Shown here: positions 43,016 through 50,914 of the stretch, in pieces
Numbering within the stretch: position 1 is the first letter of the stretch
Layout: each line of letters opens with the position of its first letter
NCBI GenBank assembly: GCA_963732875.1
Contig: CAVTBD010000002.1
Coordinates: forward strand, 1,612,001-1,676,000
Length of the DNA: 64,000 nucleotides
Direction of reading: 5' to 3'
Origin: WHSO01 sp963732875
GTDB lineage: Bacteria; Pseudomonadota; Alphaproteobacteria; SMXQ01
Notes under the pieces: model-generated
What the model was told of the DNA's origin: nothing
Databases searched by the model: none
What the model saw: the letters and a program-made list of their open reading frames with translations, nothing else
Made by a program: the position numbers and the translations under genes

Positions 43016-43906
43016 GTGGCTAATGACGGACGTAATCTAGAGATACTCGTCGCAAAAATTCAGTCTCTTCTCGCGCCTGATGCCGAAGTTCTACATGACA
43101 TCAAATTGGATGGCAGGGATAGCGGCACAAAGCGGCAAATTGACGTTGTGGTACGTCAAAAAATCGGCCAGTACGAAATTCTTATCGTCATTGATTGCAA
43201 GGACCACGCCCGCCCCGTTGATGTTAAAGGCGTTGAGACCTTCGCGGGGCTTCTGAAGGACGTTGGGGCTCAGAAAGGGGTATTAGTTTGCCCTAAGGGG
43301 TTTTCTGAGGCAGCAAAAACGCTCGCGACCAAACTTCAAATGGACCTTTTCAGCCCTATCGACACTGACCCGCACAAGTGGACCGTGAAGGCTAACATTC
43401 CAGCCATTTGCGACTACAGAAGTGCCGCTCTTTCTTTCAGCATAACCTGCAGTGCCCCCGTACCATTCCAAATGCCCCATGACTTTTATGCTCAATTAAC
43501 AGCGTTCGACTGCGACAAAAAAGAACTCGGAATACCGCTTAAGGTGGCATTCCAGAAATGGAATGAAGGCCATTTCCCTATTGAAATTGGAGATCACGAA
43601 AACCTTAATATTTTTGATGAGCCAAAAGTAATGGTAAATAACGGCTATGGAATGCTTGTTCCTGTAAATTTAACAGTATCTATACATGTTTCTCAGGAAC
43701 TTTATTTTGGCATGCTGCCGGTTCCAAAAATTTCTGGTTTTAAAGACGAAGTTTCGGGCAACGTCATTACCAATGCATTCACCATAGGAATGTTAGATCC
43801 GGAGGCCGTAATACGTGACTGGCAGAAAATCAAATCTGAAAACGATTTACCAACGATGCCTGCCCTCACTTTGATAGGCTTAGTTGGATATGAGCATCAG
43901 ACTTAA
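43016..43906 (+). CDS. Orphan Mrr-like restriction endonuclease, AT-rich
   Basis: The protein has 296 residues, starting at a GTG. The N-terminal 110 residues look like a type IV (Mrr/PD-(D/E)xK) nuclease: Glu9 in a leading helix, Asp43 (KRQIDVVV) and Asp60-x-Lys62 (IVIDCKDH), then GAQKGVLVCPKGFSEAAKTLA. The remaining 180 residues form a beta-rich domain that was not recognised. GC content is far below that of both neighbours, and rare A/T-ending codons are frequent, which points to recent transfer. No methylase or other restriction gene is next to it. It may cut foreign modified DNA; this is inferred from the family. Family assignment is fairly secure, activity is not. Confidence 0.65.
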   Translation: MANDGRNLEILVAKIQSLLAPDAEVLHDIKLDGRDSGTKRQIDVVVRQKIGQYEILIVIDCKDHARPVDVKGVETFAGLLKDVGAQKGVLVCPKGFSEAAKTLATKLQMDLFSPIDTDPHKWTVKANIPAICDYRSAALSFSITCSAPVPFQMPHDFYAQLTAFDCDKKELGIPLKVAFQKWNEGHFPIEIGDHENLNIFDEPKVMVNNGYGMLVPVNLTVSIHVSQELYFGMLPVPKISGFKDEVSGNVITNAFTIGMLDPEAVIRDWQKIKSENDLPTMPALTLIGLVGYEHQT

Positions 43907-43922
43907 CTAACTTTCTGACGCC

Positions 43923-44495
43923 GTGTCGTCCCCCTACCCCTCACGCCCCGACGACGACTGGGACGGCCACCGGTTGCGCCGTCGCCGCCTGCTCGGTCTC
44001 GCCGCCACGGCCGCGCTGGCGGGCGGCCTCGCCTACCTGTTCTGGCCAGTGGTCAAGGAGGACGAGGCGCCGCCGCCGGCAGGCGCACCGACCCCGACGC
44101 AGCCGGTCACCGAGGACGCCCATAGCCTGGTCCTGATGCCGGGCTTCGACGGCAGCTACTACCTTACCGCCGGGGTCAATGGCGTGCCGGTGCTGTTCAA
44201 GGTGGTCGAATACACCGACCACACCATGCTCGAGCCACGCGATGCCGAACGCGCCAAGATCAAGCCCGAGAGCGTCTACGAAAGCCGCGACGTGCTGTTC
44301 GCCTACGCCGACGTCGCCGACGCGACCGTGGCCGAGATGAAAATCGGCCCACTCACCTTCGGCAAGGTCAAGGTGCTGGTGCGCGACGAAGCCGCCGGCG
44401 TCTCGATCCTCGGCAGCGACGTGCTCGCGCGCTTCAAGCACTGGGGCAAGCGCGAGACCGCCTCGGGCGCGGTCGCCTTCGTGCTGGATTTCTGA
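43923..44495 (+). CDS. Degenerate retropepsin-like protein (no catalytic Asp)
   Basis: The protein has 190 residues, with a GTG start and no clear Shine-Dalgarno sequence. A single membrane helix (LLGLAATAALAGGLAYLFW) anchors a small beta domain. Its alignment with the next gene's product is direct: FKVVEYTDHTMLEPRDA here against FLVDTGAGGTVLDPRDA there, with equal spacing. The catalytic Asp is Val95 and the Thr-Gly are Glu96-Tyr97. The C-terminal SILGSDVLARFKHW also matches SLLGVSTLSRFKRW. It is therefore an inactive paralogue, perhaps a regulator or partner subunit of the active protease. Confidence 0.7.
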   Translation: MSSPYPSRPDDDWDGHRLRRRRLLGLAATAALAGGLAYLFWPVVKEDEAPPPAGAPTPTQPVTEDAHSLVLMPGFDGSYYLTAGVNGVPVLFKVVEYTDHTMLEPRDAERAKIKPESVYESRDVLFAYADVADATVAEMKIGPLTFGKVKVLVRDEAAGVSILGSDVLARFKHWGKRETASGAVAFVLDF

Positions 44496-44509
44496 CGCGG
44501 ACGCAGGCC

Positions 44510-45217
44510 ATGGCTCCTTTCCGCCGACCGCTCGGGCCCTGGGCCTGGTTCGTGATCCTCGCCGTGGCGCTGGCCGCGCTGGTTGCGTGGCTCGCCTCGG
44601 GGGCGGGACGCCTGCCCGACGACAGGAGCGACCGGGCATGGCTGATCCAGGCCGTGCTGCTGGCGGCGCTGATCGGCGCCGGGCTGATCCATGGCCGGCG
44701 GGTGGGCTTTCGCGGCGCGCTTGGTGCCGGCTTCGTCTGGCTCGCGATCGGCGCCCTGCTCGTGCTCGGCTACAGCTACCGCTACCCGTTCCTGGAGGCG
44801 TGGCAGCGCGTCACCGGCGAGCTCATGCCGGACCGGGTACAGGGCGGCGCCGGGCACCTGGCCGTGCGCCGCGCCGCCGACGGGCACTTCTACATGCGCG
44901 CCCTCGTCAACGGGACCGAGGTGCGGTTCCTGGTCGACACCGGCGCCGGCGGGACCGTGCTCGATCCGCGCGATGCGCTCCGCGTCGGCATCGATCCCGC
45001 GCGGCTCGGCTTCACCCAGAGCTTCCGCACCGCCAACGGCGTCGTGCGCGGCGCGCCGGTGACGCTGGAGAGCCTCCGGCTGGGACCGGTAACGTTCCGC
45101 GACGTGCAGGCCTCGGTCAACGAGGTGCCGCTCGGCACGTCGCTGCTCGGCGTCTCGACGCTGAGCCGGTTCAAGCGCTGGCGCGTCGAGGACGGCACGC
45201 TCACGCTCGATTACTGA
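44510..45217 (+). CDS. Membrane retropepsin-like aspartic protease
   Basis: The protein has 235 residues. Three membrane helices (about 12-30, 43-60 and 70-88) are followed by a clan AA protease domain with FLVDTGAGGTVLDPRDA (catalytic Asp143-Thr-Gly) and the second family motif SLLGVSTLSRFKRW. Retropepsin-like bacterial proteins of the TIGR02281 group act as dimers in the periplasm or at the membrane. It starts 14 bases after the degenerate paralogue and the two surely share a transcript. Confidence 0.82.
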   Translation: MAPFRRPLGPWAWFVILAVALAALVAWLASGAGRLPDDRSDRAWLIQAVLLAALIGAGLIHGRRVGFRGALGAGFVWLAIGALLVLGYSYRYPFLEAWQRVTGELMPDRVQGGAGHLAVRRAADGHFYMRALVNGTEVRFLVDTGAGGTVLDPRDALRVGIDPARLGFTQSFRTANGVVRGAPVTLESLRLGPVTFRDVQASVNEVPLGTSLLGVSTLSRFKRWRVEDGTLTLDY

Positions 45218-45226
45218 GCTTCGCTA

Positions 45227-46591
45227 TCAATAGGCGTATTCGGAGAACACCGGATCGACGCTGCCGCCCCAGCGGCCGTTATAAAGGCCGAGCTTGACCT
45301 CGGCCGGCGTGGTGCCGCGCTGGATGGTGTCGTCGAGCGCGGCGAGATGATGCGCCTCGTTGGTGCCGGAATCGTCGAGCTGCCCGCGCGCATTCAGCCC
45401 CGCCTTGGCGATCGCCACCATCTCACGCGCAAGCTCCAGGAGCGGCCGGCCACGGAACGGCGTCGCCAGCGCCTGCCTCGGCACCTCGCGGCGCAGGTAG
45501 TCGTGCTCCGCCGCGCTCCAGTCCTTGCACAGGTCCCAGGCGGCGGCGAGCGCCGCGTCGTCGTAGAGCAGGCCCACCCACAGCGCCGGCAGCGCGCAGA
45601 TGCGCCGCCACGGCCCGCCATCGGCGCCGCGCATCTCGAGGTAGCGCTTGAGCCGGACCTCCGGGAACACCGTGGTCATGTGGTCGGTCCAGTCGCCCAT
45701 GGTCGGGATCTCGCCCGGCCGCGCCGGCAGCTGTCCCGCCATGAAGTCGCGGAACGACTGTCCCGCGGCGTCGATGTAGCGGCCGTCCCGGTAGACGAAA
45801 TACATCGGCACGTCGAGCATATAGTCGACGTAGCGTTCGAAGCCGAACCCGTCCTCGAACACGAACGGCAGGATGCCGCAGCGGTCGGGATCGGTATCGG
45901 TCCAGATCTGGCTGCGGAACGACAGGAAGCCGTTGGGCCTGCCTTCGGTGAACGGCGAATTGGCGAACAGCGCCGTCGCAACGGGCTGCAGCGCGAGGCC
46001 GACGCGGAACTTCTTCACCATGTCGGCCTCGGACGCGAAGTCGAGGTTCACCTGGATGGTGCAAGTGCGCAGCATCATGTCGAGGCCGAGCCTGCCCCTG
46101 GTCGGCATGTAGCGGCGCATGATGTCGTAGCGCGCCTTGGGCATCCACGGCGTGTCCGCGCGCGTCCATTTCGGGTTGAAGCCCATGCCGATCAGCCCGG
46201 CGCCGATCTCGCCCGCCACCTCCTTCACCTGGGACAGATGCTCGTGCACCTCGCGGCAGGTCTGGTGGAGGTTTTCCAGCGTGTCGCCCGAGAGCTCGAC
46301 CTGACCACCCGGCTCCAGCGTGACCGAGGCGCCCCCCTTGGTGAGCGCGATCGGCTTGCCGTCCTCCATGACCGCCTGCCAGCCGAACCGGGTGAGCCCT
46401 TCCAGGAGGGCGCGGATCGAGCGCGGCCCGTCGTAGGGCAGCGGGCGCAGATCGTCGAGGGCGAAGGCGAACTTCTCGTGCTCGGTACCGATGCGCCAGG
46501 CGGCGCGCGGCTTGGAACCGGCGGCGAGATAGGCGACGAGCTGATCCTTTGACGTGATCGGCTCGCCGGATGATTTGGGAGGACCGGACAT
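45227..46591 (-). CDS. gshA: Glutamate-cysteine ligase (plant/alphaproteobacterial type)
   Basis: The protein has 454 residues. RIGTEHEKFAFALDD, GASVTLEPGGQVELSGD and MLRTCTIQVNLDFASEADMVKKF (shown in parts) are the motifs of the GCS2-related class found in plants and alphaproteobacteria. It joins glutamate and cysteine, the first step to glutathione, which the GST and possibly the Prx5-like protein in this window would use. The start at 46591 (MSGPPKSSGEPITSKDQLV) fits homologue length; a longer in-frame form begins at 46705. It converges with the retropepsin gene. Confidence 0.93.
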   Translation of the reverse strand: MSGPPKSSGEPITSKDQLVAYLAAGSKPRAAWRIGTEHEKFAFALDDLRPLPYDGPRSIRALLEGLTRFGWQAVMEDGKPIALTKGGASVTLEPGGQVELSGDTLENLHQTCREVHEHLSQVKEVAGEIGAGLIGMGFNPKWTRADTPWMPKARYDIMRRYMPTRGRLGLDMMLRTCTIQVNLDFASEADMVKKFRVGLALQPVATALFANSPFTEGRPNGFLSFRSQIWTDTDPDRCGILPFVFEDGFGFERYVDYMLDVPMYFVYRDGRYIDAAGQSFRDFMAGQLPARPGEIPTMGDWTDHMTTVFPEVRLKRYLEMRGADGGPWRRICALPALWVGLLYDDAALAAAWDLCKDWSAAEHDYLRREVPRQALATPFRGRPLLELAREMVAIAKAGLNARGQLDDSGTNEAHHLAALDDTIQRGTTPAEVKLGLYNGRWGGSVDPVFSEYAY

Positions 46592-46701
46592 GCGCGGGTA
46601 GCGGCCTTGCGGGGTTCGGGCGGTTTCCTGAATGCGGGCCCCGACGGGAGCCCCCTGTATATATGGGCGATGCTGTCTGTGTGCGAGGGTCCGGCGCGGC
46701 C

Positions 46702-47487
46702 TCACGCGCCGGGGGTAGCGTCCGACCAGTCGCCGAGCACCGCCTGCCAGCAGGCGAGCGCCGCGACCGCGGCCGTGTCGGCACGAAGCAGACGGGGACC
46801 GAGACTGACCGGCATAACAAAGGGCAGTTTACGCAACCCGTCAAGCTCCCGCGCGGCGAAGCCGCCCTCGGGGCCGATCAGCACCGCCCACGGCCCGCCC
46901 CTTTCCACGCCGGCGAGCGCCGTTGCAACCGGCACGCCGCCGCCCGATTCGTCGCACATCATGATACGCCGCCCCGAATTCCAGCCGTCGAGCGCCGCCG
47001 CCAGCGTGGTCGGTTCCATAACGTCCGGCACCGAAAGCCGGCCGGTCTGCTGGGCGGCCTCCAGCGCGTTGGCGGCGAGACGCTCGGTGTTGACGCGGCT
47101 CACCATGGTGAACTCGGTCATCACCGGCTGCAGGCGCGAACAGCCGAGTTCAGCCGCCTTCTGCGCGAGGTAGTCGATGCGCGCGTGCTTGACCGGCGCA
47201 AACAGGAGCCACAGGTCGGGCTCGGCGCGCTGCGGCCGGCGTCGCTCTACCACCGCCACACGGCTGCCATTTTTGGCGAGTGTCATGATCGCCGCCGTCC
47301 ATTCACCGTCGCGGCCGTTGAACAGCGCCACTACGTCCCCCGGCGCGAGGCGCAGCACGTTGCGCAGGCGGTGGGTCTGGGCGGCATCGAGGGCGACCTC
47401 GGCGCCGGCGGCCAAGGGTGCGTCCACGAACACGCGGGCGCGGACCGCGGACGGCGGAGCGGCGGCTGTGTCACGCGCCTGTGTCAT
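46702..47487 (-). CDS. rsmE: 16S rRNA (uracil1498-N3)-methyltransferase
   Basis: The protein has 261 residues. It is a SPOUT-class enzyme: an N-terminal PUA-like beta domain (RNVLRLAPGDVVALFNGRDGEW in part) and a C-terminal trefoil knot with the SAM-binding WAVLIGPEGGFAARELDGL and SLGPRLLRADTAAVAAL. It methylates U1498 of 16S rRNA in the 30S subunit. It diverges from ubiA across 59 bases. Confidence 0.94.
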   Translation of the reverse strand: MTQARDTAAAPPSAVRARVFVDAPLAAGAEVALDAAQTHRLRNVLRLAPGDVVALFNGRDGEWTAAIMTLAKNGSRVAVVERRRPQRAEPDLWLLFAPVKHARIDYLAQKAAELGCSRLQPVMTEFTMVSRVNTERLAANALEAAQQTGRLSVPDVMEPTTLAAALDGWNSGRRIMMCDESGGGVPVATALAGVERGGPWAVLIGPEGGFAARELDGLRKLPFVMPVSLGPRLLRADTAAVAALACWQAVLGDWSDATPGA

Positions 47488-47546
47488 GGCATGGTTATCC
47501 GTGCGTCTGCTTGTGACGATGAGAGTGCGGCATTAAGACTACAGGC

Positions 47547-48488
47547 ATGACAACCAGCGAGACAAATCCCAAGAGCGCGAGCGACATCCCCGAGCACGGG
47601 CTGGTGGCGCGGCTCGCGCCGGTCTGGACGCTGCCCTATCTCCGGCTCGGCCGCTACGACCGCCTGATCGGCGCGTGGATCCTGCTGTTCCCGTGCTGGT
47701 GGTCACTGGTGCTGGCGAGCCCGGGGCTGCTCGACTGGGGCCGCCTGCTCGTCCATGCCGCCCTGTTCGCCGTGGGCGCGGTGATCATGCGCGGCGCCGG
47801 CTGCACCATCAACGACATCATCGACCGCGACGTGGACCGGCGCGTCGCCCGCACGCGCACACGCCCGGTCGCCTCGGGCGCGGTCAGCGTGCCGAAGGCG
47901 CTCGTGTTCCTGGCGCTCCAGCTCGCCCTCGGCCTGGCGGTGGTGCTGGTGTTCAACTGGTTCACCATCGTGCTCGCGATCTCCTCGCTCGCTCTCGTCG
48001 TCACCTACCCGTTCATGAAGCGTATCACCTACTGGCCGCAGGCATGGCTCGGCCTGACCATGACCTTCGGCGCGCTCCTGGGGTTCGCGTCCCTGCGTGA
48101 TGCGCTCGCGCCGGAGGCGTTCCTGCTCTATGCCGGCGCGTTCTTCTGGACGCTCGGCTACGACACCATCTACGCCTACGCCGACCGTGCCGACGATGCG
48201 GCCGCAGGCGTGAAGTCGCTCTCGCTCCGGCTCGGCGACAACGCCAAGCCGTGGTTCACCGCCTTCTACACCATCGCGGTGCTGCTGTTCGGCGGCGCGG
48301 GCTACCTTGCCGAGCTCGGCTGGCTGTTCTGGCCGGTGCTCGGCATCGTCTATGCCCAGCTCCTGTGGCAGGCCTGGGCGGTCGATCTCGACGATCCCGC
48401 CGACTGCCTCACCAAGTTCCGCACAGTTCGGCTGTTCGGCTGGCTGCTGCTCGCGGCGCTCGTTGCGGGACAAGCGACGGCGTCATGA
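47547..48488 (+). CDS. ubiA: 4-hydroxybenzoate polyprenyltransferase
   Basis: This is a 313-residue membrane enzyme with about eight helices. The first aspartate motif is NDIIDRDVDRRVARTRTRP; the second is DTIYAYADRADDAAAGVKS. It attaches the polyprenyl tail to 4-hydroxybenzoate in ubiquinone synthesis. The stop overlaps the start of the next methyltransferase gene by four bases. Confidence 0.95.
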   Translation: MTTSETNPKSASDIPEHGLVARLAPVWTLPYLRLGRYDRLIGAWILLFPCWWSLVLASPGLLDWGRLLVHAALFAVGAVIMRGAGCTINDIIDRDVDRRVARTRTRPVASGAVSVPKALVFLALQLALGLAVVLVFNWFTIVLAISSLALVVTYPFMKRITYWPQAWLGLTMTFGALLGFASLRDALAPEAFLLYAGAFFWTLGYDTIYAYADRADDAAAGVKSLSLRLGDNAKPWFTAFYTIAVLLFGGAGYLAELGWLFWPVLGIVYAQLLWQAWAVDLDDPADCLTKFRTVRLFGWLLLAALVAGQATAS

Positions 48489-49144
48489 CCGGCACCGAGG
48501 ACGCCGAGCGCTTCATCGACGCCAACACACGGCTTTCCCATCACCCGCTGGTGCCGGAAGTGCGCCTTCATCTCGCCGACGAGATCACGCCGATCTGGCA
48601 CGCGAGCGAAGCGACCCTGCAGGCGGAAGGCATCGAGCCGCCCTACTGGGCGTTCGCCTGGCCGGGCGGCGCGGCAACCGCGCGCTACCTGCTCGACCAC
48701 CCGGACGCCGTGGTGGGGCGACGCGTGCTCGACGTGGCGGCGGGGTCCGGGATCGCCGCCATTGCCGCGGCGCTGGCGGGCGCGGCCAAGGTCACCGCCG
48801 CCGACATCGACCCGATGGCGTGCGCCGCGGTGCGGGTGAACGCCGCCGCCAACGATGTCGCCGTGTCGGTCGTCACAGGCGATCCGCTCGCCACGCCGCC
48901 GCCGGGGGATACGCTGATCCTCGCCGGGGACGTATGCTACCAGCGCGACATGGCGGCGCGCATGACGGCATGGCTCGGCGAAGCGGTGGCGGCGGGGTCA
49001 GAAGTATGGCTCGCCGATCCGGGGCGCAGCTACCTGCCCGAGGCGGGCCTTGCCGAGATCGCGCGCTACCACGTGCCGACCTCGCTCGAGCTCGAGGACC
49101 GCGAGATGCGCGCGACCGTGATCTACCGGCTGGAAACGGCCTGA
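48485..49144 (+). CDS. ETF-beta-type protein lysine methyltransferase (METTL20-like)
   Basis: The protein has 219 residues. EPPYWAFAWPGGAATARYLL followed by VLDVAAGSGIAAIAAALAGA is the layout of the METTL20/ETFBKMT family, whose Agrobacterium member methylates lysines of electron-transfer flavoprotein beta and ribosomal protein L7/L12. AGDVCYQRDM is the post-motif that replaces the catalytic DPPY of DNA methylases. It is coupled to ubiA, a sensible context since ETF feeds electrons to ubiquinone, although the link is inference. Confidence 0.8.
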   Translation: MTGTEDAERFIDANTRLSHHPLVPEVRLHLADEITPIWHASEATLQAEGIEPPYWAFAWPGGAATARYLLDHPDAVVGRRVLDVAAGSGIAAIAAALAGAAKVTAADIDPMACAAVRVNAAANDVAVSVVTGDPLATPPPGDTLILAGDVCYQRDMAARMTAWLGEAVAAGSEVWLADPGRSYLPEAGLAEIARYHVPTSLELEDREMRATVIYRLETA

Positions 49145-49885
49145 GCGGCGACCGCGATCACCTCGAACCCGGAATAGGCGAAGGCGCGCGCGGTGGCGGC
49201 GAGCCGCGCCGAGCGTTCAGCACGCAGATGCGCGTCGGCCACGGTCTCCGCGATGAAGGCATCGAGTTCGGTGCCGGGTGCGGTCAGGTCGCGCACCAGC
49301 GCCAGCATTTCGGGCTGGGTGCGCGTGGGGAAGCGGCGGCCTTGCGCCGGCACCTCAGCGAGGCCGATCGGCCCGTCCTCGTGGATCAGGCAGCCCGCCA
49401 CCGAGATATAGGCATAGGCCTCGTCGAGCGTGCCGAGCCCCTCCACCCCGACCTCGATCCCGGACAGCCGCGTATAATGGTAGTTGACGCCGGGCTGCTC
49501 GGTGCCGTGCATCACCGCGAGCGCCGGTCCGTCGAGCCAGGTGACGAAGGTGGTAAGCACCGTGCCGGGCGACGGGAACAGCGTCGCCGGGACCGAGCCA
49601 TAGGCGGCGATATGCGCGTTGTAGACCGAATCGAAGCCGGCGAGGCGCGCGCGTGTCACCGGGATCACGGCATCGGCCGCGCCGGCATACTTGCGCGTGA
49701 GCTGGGCCGGCGCCGCGTTCGAGCCCGACGCCAGCACCGGCACCCGCCCCTCGACCAGGCGCGCGAGATCGGCGACGGCAAGCGGCTCGGCAACACCGTC
49801 CCGGAACAGGTAGGACTCTTCGGGATGGCCGAACGGATAGGCCTTGGCGTGGGCCGCCCGGGCCGCGGGCGAGTTCGGGGATCAT
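49123..49885 (-). CDS. Conserved protein with GGCT-like motif, frameshifted as read
   Basis: MIPELAR from an ATG at 49885 (coupled to the upstream stop, TGATG) must shift one base to reach AARAAHAKAYPFGHPEESYLF and the rest. One extra G near 49864 explains it and gives 253 residues. The core PVLASGSNAAPAQLTRK, ARLAGFDSVYNAHI and VPATLFPSPGT resembles the gamma-glutamylcyclotransferase fold (YGSN, then substrate loop and PSPGD), with a glutamate in VMHGTEQPGVNYHY as possible acid. The family was not firmly recognised. Its stop overlaps the convergent methyltransferase gene by 22 bases. Confidence 0.55.
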
Positions 49886-50469
49886 CACTTTTCGCGTGCG
49901 AAAGGACCGAACTTCACGTCGTAGAGAACGGCGGGCTTGATGTTGCGCATGAAGGCCGTGATCTGCTCGGAGCTTGCCGTCATGAGGATGTCGGGGAACA
50001 GCGAGTCTCGGGAACGGATGTCGCCGGGCAGCCGCAGGGAGAAGACGAACTTGCCAATCTCCTTCTGATCGGCATAGAGCAGCGTCACCGAGCCGTCGGG
50101 GGCGAAGCTGTAGCTGGCGAAGCGGAACACCCGGCGCTCGGGTTCGGCGAGGCTCGGCCCCTGCTCGGCGATCACGCGCACGCCACCGAGATCGTAGAAG
50201 CGCAGCACATGGTGGGTCTCGCGCGGGGCAAGGCCCTGTTTCGCGGCGGTATCGGTGATCGAGCGCAGCGTCACGTCGAGGCGGCCGGGTTGGCTCGCGG
50301 TCACCACGGCGACGTGCTCGTTGCCGAGAATATGGGCGTGCCAGGTGCCGACCAGGCGCTGGTCGGGCGCGATCCGGTTGGCGTCGGGGAGGCTGTGTAC
50401 CGATTCCGGCGTGCAGGCGGCCACGGCGAAACCGGCGAAGATCAGGAACAGGAAAGTCAGTGCGCGCAT
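49885..50469 (-). CDS. Putative lipoprotein of unknown function
   Basis: The protein has 194 residues. MRALTFLFLIFAGFAVAAC is a lipoprotein signal peptide ending in the Cys19 lipobox. The mature part begins TPESVHSLPDANRIAPDQRLVGTWHAHI (in part) and looks like a single beta-barrel-type domain (GTWHA near the start, then alternating strands to YDVKFGPFAREK). No named family was recognised. The start at 50469 is chosen for its signal peptide; longer in-frame forms lack one. The next gene starts inside its stop codon, so the two are co-translated. Confidence 0.65.
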   Translation of the reverse strand: MRALTFLFLIFAGFAVAACTPESVHSLPDANRIAPDQRLVGTWHAHILGNEHVAVVTASQPGRLDVTLRSITDTAAKQGLAPRETHHVLRFYDLGGVRVIAEQGPSLAEPERRVFRFASYSFAPDGSVTLLYADQKEIGKFVFSLRLPGDIRSRDSLFPDILMTASSEQITAFMRNIKPAVLYDVKFGPFAREK

Positions 50470-50581
50470 CGCATCCCACAACTCGCCGCACCGCGCGCGG
50501 CGCGCGGGCAGGTCAACTCTGGCGGCGATTGTGCGGCGAGGGACGATGCGAGACAAGCCCCAGGTGGCCGGCACCGTCGCG

Positions 50582-50782
50582 TCACGCGGCAGCGTCGTTC
50601 TCGATCTCGATGCGGTAACGGATATTGCAGGAATCCACTGACTTCCAGGCGAGCTCGGCCCACTTGCGGAGCGCGTCCTCGTAAGACGTGAAGGGCCCGG
50701 CGCGGAGCTCCTGCCCGCCCGCCTTCAGCACCTTGAAATCGGTCGATTCGTATTCTCCGCCGACCACCCAGTATCTTGCCAT
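50582..50782 (-). CDS. DUF4170 domain protein
   Basis: The protein has 66 residues. MARYWVVGGEYESTDF, GPFTSYEDALRKW and the ending CNIRYRIE match the small alphaproteobacterial DUF4170 family. It is probably a compact alpha-beta cytoplasmic protein of unknown role. AGGAGG lies upstream of the ATG (minus-strand GGAGGCCAGGTA). It heads the minus-strand group and diverges from the UbiD-family gene. Confidence 0.82.
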   Translation of the reverse strand: MARYWVVGGEYESTDFKVLKAGGQELRAGPFTSYEDALRKWAELAWKSVDSCNIRYRIEIENDAAA

Positions 50783-50914
50783 TACCTGGCCTCCTGACTA
50801 TGACACGGCTCGAGCCGCACGCTTGCGCGTACGTCCATGCCCCTTTCCCAGCCGGGTGCGCGGCGCCGGGGAAAGACTGAGGACTCACCGTTAAATTAAC
50901 GTAAAATCGCCGCC

